A stretch of DNA of 64,000 nucleotides, from NCBI GenBank assembly GCA_005503085.1, contig SCOI01000004.1, positions 234,347 through 298,346 of the forward strand. The letters are read 5' to 3'. The translations under genes were made by a program, and so were the position numbers. The notes under the pieces are model-generated. The model made no database searches. It saw only the letters and a program-made list of their open reading frames with translations, and was not told where the DNA came from. Below, in pieces: positions 57,002 through 64,000 of this stretch. The stretch comes from Burkholderiales bacterium C2 (GTDB lineage: Bacteria; Pseudomonadota; Gammaproteobacteria; Burkholderiales; Burkholderiaceae_C). How positions within the stretch are numbered: position 1 is the first letter of the stretch; each line of letters opens with the position of its first letter.

Positions 57002-59053
57002 ATGAGTACTCCCATCCTCCAAAGCCTGATCGCCAACCGCTGGGTGGGGGCCGAGCCGGGCCGCAGCCTGCACAGCGCCATCAATGGCCGCGCCGTGGCC
57101 CAGACCCATGCCGAGAGCCTGGACTTCGCCGAGTCGCTGGCCTACGCCCGGGGTCAGGCCTTGCCCGCGCTGCTGAAGCTGGACTTCCAGCAGCGCGCCG
57201 CCATCCTGAAGGCCCTGGCCGCCTATCTGGTCGAGCGCAAGGAACAGCTCTACGCGATTTCGGCCCATACCGGTGCCACCCGCGCCGACAGCTGGATCGA
57301 TATCGAGGGCGGCACCGGCACCCTGTTCGCCTATGCCAGCACCGGCCGGCGCGAGCTGCCCTCCAGCAATATCGTCCACGAAGGCCCGGCCGTGGCGCTG
57401 GGCCGCGAAGGCAGCTTCATCGGCTCCCATGTGCTGGTGCCCAAGCGCGGTGTGGCCGTGCACATCAATGCCTTCAATTTCCCGATGTGGGGCATGCTGG
57501 AAAAGTTCGCGCCCAGCTTCCTGGCGGGCATGCCCTGCATCGTCAAGCCGGCCACCGCCACCAGCTTTGTGGCCGAGGCCTGCGTGCGCCTGATCCATGA
57601 GTCGGGCCTGCTGCCGGCCGGCGCGCTGCAGCTGATCGTCGGCAGTTCCGGCGATCTGCTGGACCGCTTGAGCGAGACCGATGTGGTGACCTTTACCGGC
57701 TCGGCCGACACCGCCGCGATGCTCAAGGTCAACAAGAACATCGTGGCCCGCAGCATCCCCTTCAATGCCGAGGCCGACAGCCTGAACTGCGCCATCCTGG
57801 CGCCCGATGTGGAGCCGGGTGATCCGGAGTTCGAGCTTTTCGTCAAGGAAGTGGCGCGCGAGATGAGTGCCAAGGCCGGCCAGAAATGCACGGCCATCCG
57901 TCGCGCCATCGTGCCGGCCCGCCATATCGACGCGGTGGCCGCGATGCTGCGCGAGCGCCTGGCCAAGATCCGGGTCGGCGACCCGGCCATCGAGGGTGTG
58001 CGCATGGGCGCGCTGGCCTCCAAGGAGCAGCAGGCCGATGTGGCCGCGCGCCTGGCCCAGCTGAGCGCCGGCAACGAGATCGTGTTCGGCGAGCGCGATG
58101 GCTTTGCGCCCATCGGCGAGGGCGTCGGCGACGGTGCCTTCTTCGCACCGACGCTGCTGCTGTGCCGCGATGCCTTCAGCAACCCGGCGGTCCATGAGCT
58201 CGAGGCCTTCGGCCCCGTCTCCACGCTGATGCCTTATGGCGATCTGGACGAGGCCCTGGCCCTGGCCGCCAAGGGCCGCGGCAGCCTGGTCGGCTCCGTC
58301 ATCACCAAGAGCCCGGCGATTGCGGCCGAGGCGGTCTATCACGCCGGCGCCTTCCATGGCCGCCTGCACATCCTCGACCGCGAGGCGGCCAAGGAGTCCA
58401 CCGGCCACGGCTCGCCGATGCCGGCGCTCAAGCACGGCGGCCCGGGCCGCGCCGGCGGTGGCGAGGAACTGGGTGGCATCCGTGCCGTCAAGCACTATCT
58501 GCAGCGCTGTGCGGTGCAGGGCTCGCCAACGATGCTGACCGCCATCACCGGCGAGTACCAACGCGGCGCCAAGGTGCAGGAGGATGCGATCCATCCTTTC
58601 CGCAAGCACTTCGAGGAAATCCAGATCGGCGACTCGCTGCTGACGCACCGGCGCACCGTCAGCGAGGCCGATATCGTCAACTTCGGCGGCATCTCGGGCG
58701 ACTTCTTCTACATGCACTTCGACGAGATCGCGGCCAAGGACACGCAATTCGGCCAGCGCATCGCGCACGGCTACTTCGTGCTCAGCGCGGCGGCCGGCCT
58801 GTTTGTCTCGCCGGCCCCGGGGCCGGTGCTGGCCAATTACGGCCTGGATACCCTGCGCTTCGTCAACCCGGTGGCCATTGGCGACACCATCCAGGCCCGC
58901 CTGACCTGCAAGCGCCGCATTGATCGTGGCAACCGCCCGGACCAGCCGCCCCAGGGCGTGGTGGCCTGGGACGTGCAGGTGATGAACCAGCGCGGCGAAC
59001 TGGTGGCCAGCTATGACATCCTGACCCTGGTGGCGAAGAAACAGGCGGCCTGA
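57002..59053 (+). CDS. paaZ: Bifunctional oxepin-CoA hydrolase / 3-oxo-5,6-dehydrosuberyl-CoA semialdehyde dehydrogenase PaaZ
   Basis: A 683-residue two-domain enzyme that opens the oxepin ring and oxidises the resulting aldehyde. The aldehyde dehydrogenase domain (1-520) has the nucleophile in [17 protein letters not shown] and the cofactor region [20 protein letters not shown]. The C-terminal MaoC-like hydratase (about 540-680) has [20 protein letters not shown] and [16 protein letters not shown] with the Asp/His pair. Both activities look intact, so no reactive aldehyde should accumulate. It is separated from the rest of the operon by the hairpin at 56918. Confidence 0.96.
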   Translation: MSTPILQSLIANRWVGAEPGRSLHSAINGRAVAQTHAESLDFAESLAYARGQALPALLKLDFQQRAAILKALAAYLVERKEQLYAISAHTGATRADSWIDIEGGTGTLFAYASTGRRELPSSNIVHEGPAVALGREGSFIGSHVLVPKRGVAVHINAFNFPMWGMLEKFAPSFLAGMPCIVKPATATSFVAEACVRLIHESGLLPAGALQLIVGSSGDLLDRLSETDVVTFTGSADTAAMLKVNKNIVARSIPFNAEADSLNCAILAPDVEPGDPEFELFVKEVAREMSAKAGQKCTAIRRAIVPARHIDAVAAMLRERLAKIRVGDPAIEGVRMGALASKEQQADVAARLAQLSAGNEIVFGERDGFAPIGEGVGDGAFFAPTLLLCRDAFSNPAVHELEAFGPVSTLMPYGDLDEALALAAKGRGSLVGSVITKSPAIAAEAVYHAGAFHGRLHILDREAAKESTGHGSPMPALKHGGPGRAGGGEELGGIRAVKHYLQRCAVQGSPTMLTAITGEYQRGAKVQEDAIHPFRKHFEEIQIGDSLLTHRRTVSEADIVNFGGISGDFFYMHFDEIAAKDTQFGQRIAHGYFVLSAAAGLFVSPAPGPVLANYGLDTLRFVNPVAIGDTIQARLTCKRRIDRGNRPDQPPQGVVAWDVQVMNQRGELVASYDILTLVAKKQAA

Positions 59054-59144
59054 GCGTGCGCTGCGGGCCAGCGCATAACCGCCATGCATGGCCGCAGCAC
59101 AGAATCTCAGCCATCCGGCGCGCGGGGCTGGGCACACTGCGGTC

Positions 59145-60503
59145 ATGCCTGCGAAACCTCCTTCCCCCGATGTGTGGCGCCGCCGTCTGCTGAAGACGGG
59201 CGCGCTGCTTTGTGCGATGCCCGGCTGCGCAACTGACAGCGGCAGCGATGCGCGGCTGCCGGCCCGCTTGCAAGAGCTGCTCGACGACCCGCGTTGCCCG
59301 CTGGCCAGCCTGTCGGTGCTGGTGATGCGCGCCGGACAGCCGGTCTACGAGGGCCAGTTCGGCCGGCGCTGGATCGCGCCGGGCGAGGATCGGGGTCAGG
59401 ACTTGCCTGTCACCCGCGACACCTTGTTCCGCGTCGCCTCGGTCAGCAAACTGGTCGTCGCGCTGGGTGTGCTGCGCCTGGTCGAGGCCGGCGTTCTGGA
59501 CCTGGATGCCGACATCGGCGAGGCCCTGGGTTTTGCGCTGCGCCATCCGGCGTTCCCGGCGCAGCGCCTGAGCCTGCGCCTGCTGCTGAGCCACCGCGCC
59601 GGGCTGCGCGATGCCGGCGGAGCCTATCTGACGGCAGGGCAGACGCTGGCGTCCAAGCTGCTGCCGGGCGGTGCGCATTTCGGGCGCGGCGAGTCCTGGT
59701 CGCCGCCCGAGCAGGCGCCGGGCGCGTATTTCGAGTACAGCAATCTGAACTATGGCGTGATCGCCAGCGTGATGGAGCGCGCCGCCGGCCAGCGCTTCGA
59801 TGTGCTGGTGCGCGAGCAGGTGATGGCGCCGCTGGGCCTGGTCGGCGGGTTCGAGCCCAGCCAGCTGGGCGCGGCCGAGCTGGCGAATCTCGCCACCCTG
59901 TACCGCAAACGCGCCACCGACGACGAGGCGCGCTGGCACACCGCCGGCCCCTGGGTCGTGCAGACCGATGACTTCCGCAGCCAGCGTCCGGCGCCGCCCA
60001 GCGGACTGGAAGGCTATCTGCTCGGCAGCAATGGATCGCTGTTTGGCCCGCAGGGACGTCTGCGCACGCGGGTGGCCGATCTGGGCACGGTGGCGGCGAT
60101 GCTGGCCGCCGGCGGGCGCCATCAGGGACGGCGCTTTCTGCAGCCCGCCTCGGTGCAGGCCCTGTTCAGCGAGCAGTGGCGCTATGAGGCCACGGCGCCC
60201 AACGGCGACCCGCTGGGCGGCTTGTTCCAGGCTTGGGGCCTGGGCCTCCAGCACTTCATTGATCGCAGCCAGGGCGGGCGCGGGGATCGCCTGGTCGAAG
60301 CCGGCGGCCAGCAGGCCTGGGGCCATCTGGGCTTTGCCTATGGCTTGCAGTCCGGCCTGCTGCTGGACCCGGCCACCGGCCACGGCATCGCCTATGCGAT
60401 CGGTGGCAGCGGCGCCGACCCAGCCGCGCACCCTGGGCGCTACTCGAGTTTCCCGCGGTGGGAAGAGCGTCTGCAAGCGCTGCTCTGGGGCAGGGCCCGC
60501 TGA
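59145..60503 (+). CDS. Serine hydrolase, class C beta-lactamase family
   Basis: This 452-residue exported protein begins with a twin-arginine-like signal and a lipobox-like MPGC (WRRRLLKTGALLCAMPGCAT). The beta-lactamase/DD-peptidase fold has SVSK (Ser-x-x-Lys) in RVASVSKLVVAL and the Tyr-x-Asn motif in YFEYSNLNYGVIAS. LLLSHRAGLRD is a further family element. It may be a peptidase or esterase rather than a true beta-lactamase. No regulator is next to it. Confidence 0.88.
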   Translation: MPAKPPSPDVWRRRLLKTGALLCAMPGCATDSGSDARLPARLQELLDDPRCPLASLSVLVMRAGQPVYEGQFGRRWIAPGEDRGQDLPVTRDTLFRVASVSKLVVALGVLRLVEAGVLDLDADIGEALGFALRHPAFPAQRLSLRLLLSHRAGLRDAGGAYLTAGQTLASKLLPGGAHFGRGESWSPPEQAPGAYFEYSNLNYGVIASVMERAAGQRFDVLVREQVMAPLGLVGGFEPSQLGAAELANLATLYRKRATDDEARWHTAGPWVVQTDDFRSQRPAPPSGLEGYLLGSNGSLFGPQGRLRTRVADLGTVAAMLAAGGRHQGRRFLQPASVQALFSEQWRYEATAPNGDPLGGLFQAWGLGLQHFIDRSQGGRGDRLVEAGGQQAWGHLGFAYGLQSGLLLDPATGHGIAYAIGGSGADPAAHPGRYSSFPRWEERLQALLWGRAR

Positions 60504-60509
60504 GGCGCT

Positions 60510-61748
60510 TCAGAGGCGCGCCACCCACAGCGCGGTGATCGCCAGCGTCAGCACCGTCACCGGCACGCCGGTGCGGGCATGGCGACGCCAGTCGATCTCG
60601 ATGCCGCAGCGCCGCGCGGCATCGACGACGATGATGTTGGCGATGGAGCCGACGATCAGCAGATTGCCGGCCATGGTGCTGACCAGGGCCAGCGTCGCGC
60701 CGGCATGTGCACCCTCGGCAGCCGGCAGCAGCAGCATCACGGCCGGCACGTTGGAAACCAGATTGGACAGGCCCAGCGTCGCGATGAACAGCGCCAGCGG
60801 CTGGCTCAGGTCGATGCCCTGCGCGGCCAGCCAGGCCACGGCCTGCTGGGTCAGCCCGGTCAGCTCCAGCGCATGGTTGACGACGAACAGGCCCATGAAC
60901 AGGATCAGCAGCTCCCAGTCGATCAGGCCCATCACCTTGGAGGAGTGAAAGCGCTGGCTCAGCAGCAGCAGGCCGGCGCCGACCAGGGCGGCCACATCGC
61001 GCGGCCAGTCGGTGAACAGAAAGATCGCCACCAGGGCCAGCGCGACGATCAGGCCTTTGGCGGTCTGCCAGCGGTCCAGCGGCGTGGCCTCGGTCTGCAG
61101 CGCCTGCAACTGGGCCGGGCTGGCTGGCGCGGCCGGGCGACGCAGCGGCCAGGCCAGCAGCGCCCACAGCGCCAGCAGGCCGGCCGCCACCGGCGGCAGG
61201 GCCTGCCATAGATAGGCCGCGAAGGGCAGGCGCAGCACCTCGCCGATCAGCATGTTCTGCGGGTTGCCGATCAAGGTGGCGGCCGAGCCGATATTGCTGG
61301 CGCAGGCCAGGCCCAGCAGAAAGGGGATGGGGTCGACCCGGCGGCGCAGGCAGACCTCGGCCAGCACCGGCGCCATCGCCAGGCAGACGATGTCGTTGGA
61401 GAACACCGCCGACAGCAGGGCCGAGACCGCGATGATCACGCCCATCAGCCCCATCGAGCCCAGCGGCAGCGCGGCGATGCGGCGCGTCACCGCGTCATAG
61501 AAGCCGCCCAGCCGCATCTGCGCCGAGATCACCATGAAGGAGAACAGCAGCAAGATGGTGGGCAGGTGGATGGACTGGGCCGCCTGCTCGGGCGTCATCA
61601 CCTCGAAGCCGACGATGGCGATGGCGCCCAGCAGGGCCACACCGGTGCGGTCCAGATGCAGCCGGGGCAGGCCGCCCAGGATCATGCCCAGATAGACAAT
61701 GAAAAAGACCGCCAGGACGATGGCGGTCTGCGGATGGAATTCAGACAT
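60510..61748 (-). CDS. SLC13/ArsB-type anion transporter
   Basis: The 412-residue membrane protein has about eleven helices of the ion transporter superfamily. Signature areas are SAVFSNDIVCLAMAPVLAEV, the asparagine-rich loop ASNIGSAATLIGNPQNMLIG, and the duplicated second-half loop LSNLVSNVPAVMLLLPAAEG. Members move arsenite, dicarboxylates or sodium/proton; substrate not resolvable. Its 3' end lies 6 bases from the stop of the convergent serine hydrolase gene. Confidence 0.87.
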   Translation of the reverse strand: MSEFHPQTAIVLAVFFIVYLGMILGGLPRLHLDRTGVALLGAIAIVGFEVMTPEQAAQSIHLPTILLLFSFMVISAQMRLGGFYDAVTRRIAALPLGSMGLMGVIIAVSALLSAVFSNDIVCLAMAPVLAEVCLRRRVDPIPFLLGLACASNIGSAATLIGNPQNMLIGEVLRLPFAAYLWQALPPVAAGLLALWALLAWPLRRPAAPASPAQLQALQTEATPLDRWQTAKGLIVALALVAIFLFTDWPRDVAALVGAGLLLLSQRFHSSKVMGLIDWELLILFMGLFVVNHALELTGLTQQAVAWLAAQGIDLSQPLALFIATLGLSNLVSNVPAVMLLLPAAEGAHAGATLALVSTMAGNLLIVGSIANIIVVDAARRCGIEIDWRRHARTGVPVTVLTLAITALWVARL

Positions 61749-61757
61749 CCGGCGATT

Positions 61758-62912
61758 CTAGGCTTGGGGAAAAGTGCCGGGCAGCAGGATGTCTTGGCCC
61801 ACATTCGTCAACTGCGTATGGCCGCAAAAAGCCATCGTGACATCCAGCTCCTTGTACAGGATCTCCAGCGCGCGGGTGACGCCGGCCTCGCCCATCGCAC
61901 CCAGGCCGTAGACCATCGCGCGGCCTATCATCGTGCCGCGCGCACCCAGGGCCCAGGCCTTCAGCACGTCCTGGCCGCCGCGTATGCCGCCGTCCATCCA
62001 GACCTCGATGCGCGAGCCCACGGCCGCGACGATGGCCGGCAGCGCCTGGATGCTGGAGGGTGCGCCGTCGAGCTGGCGGCCGCCATGGTTGCTGACGACG
62101 ATGGCGTCGGCGCCGCTGGCCACGGCCAGCTCGGCGTCCTCCACGTCCATGATGCCCTTCAGGATCAGCTTGCCGCCCCAGCGCTCCTTGACCCAGGCCA
62201 CATCGGCCCAGGACAGGCGCGGGTCGAACTGCTCATTGGTCCAGGCCGCCAGCGAACGCATATCGCTGACGCCCTTCACATGGCCGACCAGATTGCGGAA
62301 GGTGTGGCGGCGTGTGCCGGCCATGCCCAGGCACCAGCGTGGCTTGCCGGCCAGGTTGATGAGGTTGCGCAGCGTCGGGCGGGGCGGGGCGGTGAGGCCG
62401 TTCTTCAGGTCCTTGTGGCGCTGGCCGATCACTTGCAGGTCCAGCGTCAGCACCAGGGCGCTGCAGCGCGCGGCGCGGGCGCGCTCTATCATGCGGGCCA
62501 TCGCCTCGCGGTCGCGCATCATATAGAGCTGGAACCAGAAGGGCGCGCTGGTGTGCTCGGCGATGTCTTCGATCGAGCAGATGCTCATCGTCGACAAGGT
62601 GAAGGGAACGCCGAACTTCTCGGCCGCCCGCGCCGCCAGGATCTCGCCATCCGCATGCTGCATGCCGGTCAGGCCCACCGGCGCGATGGCCACCGGCATC
62701 TTGACCGCCTGGCCCACCATGGTGCTGGCGCAGCTGCGGTTCTCCATGTTCACCGCCACGCGCTGGCGCAGCTTGATGGCCTGGAAATCGGCGCTGTTGG
62801 CGCGGTAGGTGCTCTCGGTCCAGCTGCCCGAATCGGCGTAGTCGTAAAACATGCGTGGCACCCGCTTTTGGGCCAGCACGCGCAGGTCTTCGATGCAGGT
62901 GATCACGGGCAT
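61758..62912 (-). CDS. FMN-dependent alpha-hydroxyacid oxidase/dehydrogenase (LldD-like)
   Basis: The 384-residue TIM-barrel flavoprotein opens with IEDLRVLAQKRVPRMFYDYADSG. FMN-binding and catalytic segments include PVAIAPVGLTGMQHADGEIL, FQLYMMRDR, LTLDLQVIGQRHKDLKNGL, and the active-site histidine in VVSNHGGRQLDGAPSS, with DGGIRGGQDVLKAWALGA after it. L-lactate dehydrogenase is the usual annotation, but glycolate, mandelate or other 2-hydroxyacids are possible. AAGGAG nine bases before the ATG fixes the start. A LysR gene lies 67 bases upstream on the same strand. Confidence 0.9.
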   Translation of the reverse strand: MPVITCIEDLRVLAQKRVPRMFYDYADSGSWTESTYRANSADFQAIKLRQRVAVNMENRSCASTMVGQAVKMPVAIAPVGLTGMQHADGEILAARAAEKFGVPFTLSTMSICSIEDIAEHTSAPFWFQLYMMRDREAMARMIERARAARCSALVLTLDLQVIGQRHKDLKNGLTAPPRPTLRNLINLAGKPRWCLGMAGTRRHTFRNLVGHVKGVSDMRSLAAWTNEQFDPRLSWADVAWVKERWGGKLILKGIMDVEDAELAVASGADAIVVSNHGGRQLDGAPSSIQALPAIVAAVGSRIEVWMDGGIRGGQDVLKAWALGARGTMIGRAMVYGLGAMGEAGVTRALEILYKELDVTMAFCGHTQLTNVGQDILLPGTFPQA

Positions 62913-62979
62913 GGACGCTATCTCCTTGATTTGATGGCGCATGCTAGACCAGCCGACCCCGGCGGCCGCGGAATCTTGT

Positions 62980-63879
62980 TCAGGCCAGCGCGGAAATTTC
63001 TTCCGCCAGCCGCCGGCAGTGCGCGTGCAGCCAGGCGGCAAAGGCCTCGGCGGCCGCGCTGTCGCTGTGCTGCAGCAGGCCGTAGGGCTTGTCGGCCGGC
63101 ACGCTGAGCGGGAACAGGCGCACCAGCGCGCCGCTGCGCAGATAGGGCAGGGCCAGGCTGGGCCGCGCCAGCGCCACGCCCTGGCCGCACACGGCGGCCT
63201 CCAGGGTCAGGCCCAGGTCGACAAAGCGTGTGCCCTGGCTCGGCTCGGGCCAGTCCAGACCGGCCGCGCGCAGCCAGGGGGCCCAGGGCTGGAGCGGCGT
63301 GCGCAGCAGTGGTGCGGCCGCCAGATCGGCCGGCGTGGCCATGGCCGGCAGGCCTGCCAGCAAGCCGGGGGCGGCCATCGGCGTGACGCGATCCATCAGC
63401 AAGACCTGACCCTCGCTCAGCTCGGCATTGCGGATCTCGACATCGGCCTCGGGCGCCGTCTCCTCCAGGAACGGGATGCTCAGTACCAGTTCGAGCTCCA
63501 GCTCGGGATGGGCGGCGCTGAAGCCGGGCAGGGCGGGCACCAGGATCTGGCGCGCGAAGGTCGGCGGCACGGTGATGCGCAGACGCTGCTGGCGCTGCGC
63601 GGCGCGCTGGTGCAAGGGGATGGCGGCCAGCGCGGCCAGCACGCCGCGCACCTGCTGCAGATATTCCTTGCCGGCGGGGCTGGGGCTGAGCTGCTTGCCG
63701 GCGCGCATCAGCAGCGGCGTGCCCAGCAGCTCTTCCAGCGCCGTCAGGCGCTTGGACACCGCACTGGCGCTGATGCACAAGGCCTCGGCGGCCCGCTCCA
63801 GGCTGCCCAGCCGGGCCGCAGCCTCGAAGGCGCGCAGGGCGTCGATGGAGGGGTAGCGCAGGTCGGCGGGCTCGTTCAT
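62980..63879 (-). CDS. LysR-family (GcvA-like) transcriptional regulator
   Basis: A 299-residue regulator starting MNEPADLRYPSIDALRAFEA, where the helix-turn-helix is AARLGSLERAAEALCISASA, then VSKRLTALEELLG. The effector-binding half contains RITVPPTFARQILVPALPGF and the C-terminal GLTLEAAVCGQGVALARPSL. The 'PS-L-AL-AFEAAAR' opening resembles the GcvA subgroup. It is on the same strand as the hydroxyacid oxidase, which it may regulate. An ATG at 63918 is a possible earlier start. Confidence 0.92.
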   Translation of the reverse strand: MNEPADLRYPSIDALRAFEAAARLGSLERAAEALCISASAVSKRLTALEELLGTPLLMRAGKQLSPSPAGKEYLQQVRGVLAALAAIPLHQRAAQRQQRLRITVPPTFARQILVPALPGFSAAHPELELELVLSIPFLEETAPEADVEIRNAELSEGQVLLMDRVTPMAAPGLLAGLPAMATPADLAAAPLLRTPLQPWAPWLRAAGLDWPEPSQGTRFVDLGLTLEAAVCGQGVALARPSLALPYLRSGALVRLFPLSVPADKPYGLLQHSDSAAAEAFAAWLHAHCRRLAEEISALA

Positions 63880-63919
63880 GGCTGCACTGAATCGCCCCGG
63901 GTTTCGAGGAGGCTTCAAC

Positions 63920-64000
63920 TGTAGAGAATGGAGCCATGAAGAAGTCCCCGAAGTTTTCCCCTGAGGTACGTGAGCGTGCCGTGCGCATGGTGCTGGAGCA
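63920..64000 (+). mobile_element. Left edge of an IS3-family insertion sequence (partial)
   Basis: The segment from about 63920 (TGTAGAGAATGGAG) leads directly into a transposase reading frame at 63936 and runs off the window. The IS start is estimated; the terminal inverted repeat cannot be confirmed without the other end. Confidence 0.55.
63936..64000 (+). CDS. IS3-family transposase OrfA, first 21 codons (partial)
   Basis: The visible N-terminus MKKSPKFSPEVRERAVRMVL is a common start for the helix-turn-helix OrfA (InsE-like) protein of IS3/IS911-type elements. ATGGAG precedes the ATG. The rest lies beyond base 64000, so intactness is unknown. Confidence 0.8.
   Translation, partial: MKKSPKFSPEVRERAVRMVLE

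Overview
The window is GC-rich, densely packed chromosome from a betaproteobacterium, most likely order Burkholderiales (Roseateles/Rubrivivax/Leptothrix-like). The gene content supports this: tolB-pal-cpoB, a complete paaABCDE phenylacetate block with a TetR regulator, a PEP-CTERM protein, a DUF962/Mpo1-like protein, and very frequent 4-bp ATGA overlaps. The genus is inferred from gene content only. Nearly all the DNA is coding, and no stretch longer than about 300 bases lacks a gene or RNA.

Layout: (1) 1-3.3 kb: probable RNase G tail, a LysR regulator, an Asp/Glu-type racemase with a GltI-like binding protein, and an AhpD-like peroxidase-related protein. (2) 3.4-6.2 kb: tolB-pal-cpoB, without tolQRA, closed by a clear terminator. 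(3) 6.2-8.5 kb: a YeeE/YedE sulfur transporter coupled to a TcdA-like ThiF enzyme, then a tRNA-Lys(UUU)-Lys(CUU)-Lys(CUU) operon with promoter and terminator. (4) 8.6-16.3 kb: TlpA-like thioredoxin, transglutaminase-like protein, nitroreductase, a TolA/TonB-shaped proline-rich protein, DUF962, YceI lipoprotein, a DapA-family gene with an unusual leader, and a diguanylate cyclase. (5) 16.4-20 kb: moaE-crcB and clpB behind a sigma-32-type promoter. (6) 20-24 kb: accessory island with a PEP-CTERM protein, a small I9-propeptide-like protein, a DUF6065-like protein, a subtilase without signal peptide, and a methyltransferase. (7) 24-34 kb: nadB, comFB-like, nadA, an AraC regulator with MFS exporter, a ThDP enzyme, an S4 protein, an RraA-like protein, a flavin reductase, serB and a vapBC pair. 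(8) 34-45 kb: mfd, DJ-1/PfpI, a RibD-C reductase, a Crp/Fnr regulator, an isolated flgH operon, moeA-GNAT-moaA. (9) 45-48 kb: ybdK and an SOS-box-controlled radical SAM/TIGR03915-type repair pair. (10) 48-59 kb: phenylacetate catabolism (paaY divergent from paaG-I-K-A-B-C-D-E, tetR, a binding protein and paaZ). (11) 59-64 kb: serine hydrolase, anion transporter, FMN hydroxyacid oxidase with LysR, and the first codons of an IS3-type transposase at the window edge.

How the genes work together: PaaK activates phenylacetate to the CoA thioester, PaaABCDE epoxidises the ring, PaaG isomerises the product to the oxepin, PaaZ opens and oxidises the ring, and PaaI/PaaY clear stalled CoA esters. The beta-oxidation genes paaF, paaH and paaJ are not here. 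moaA, moeA and moaE give part of molybdenum cofactor synthesis, and nadA plus nadB make quinolinate.

The points I find most worth a second look are: the DapA-family leader (lysine-rich 31-codon ORF, two mutually exclusive hairpins and a hairpin over the Shine-Dalgarno site); the subtilase/DUF6065-like/free-propeptide-like cluster; the orphan FlgH operon; and the LexA box in front of the radical SAM repair pair.
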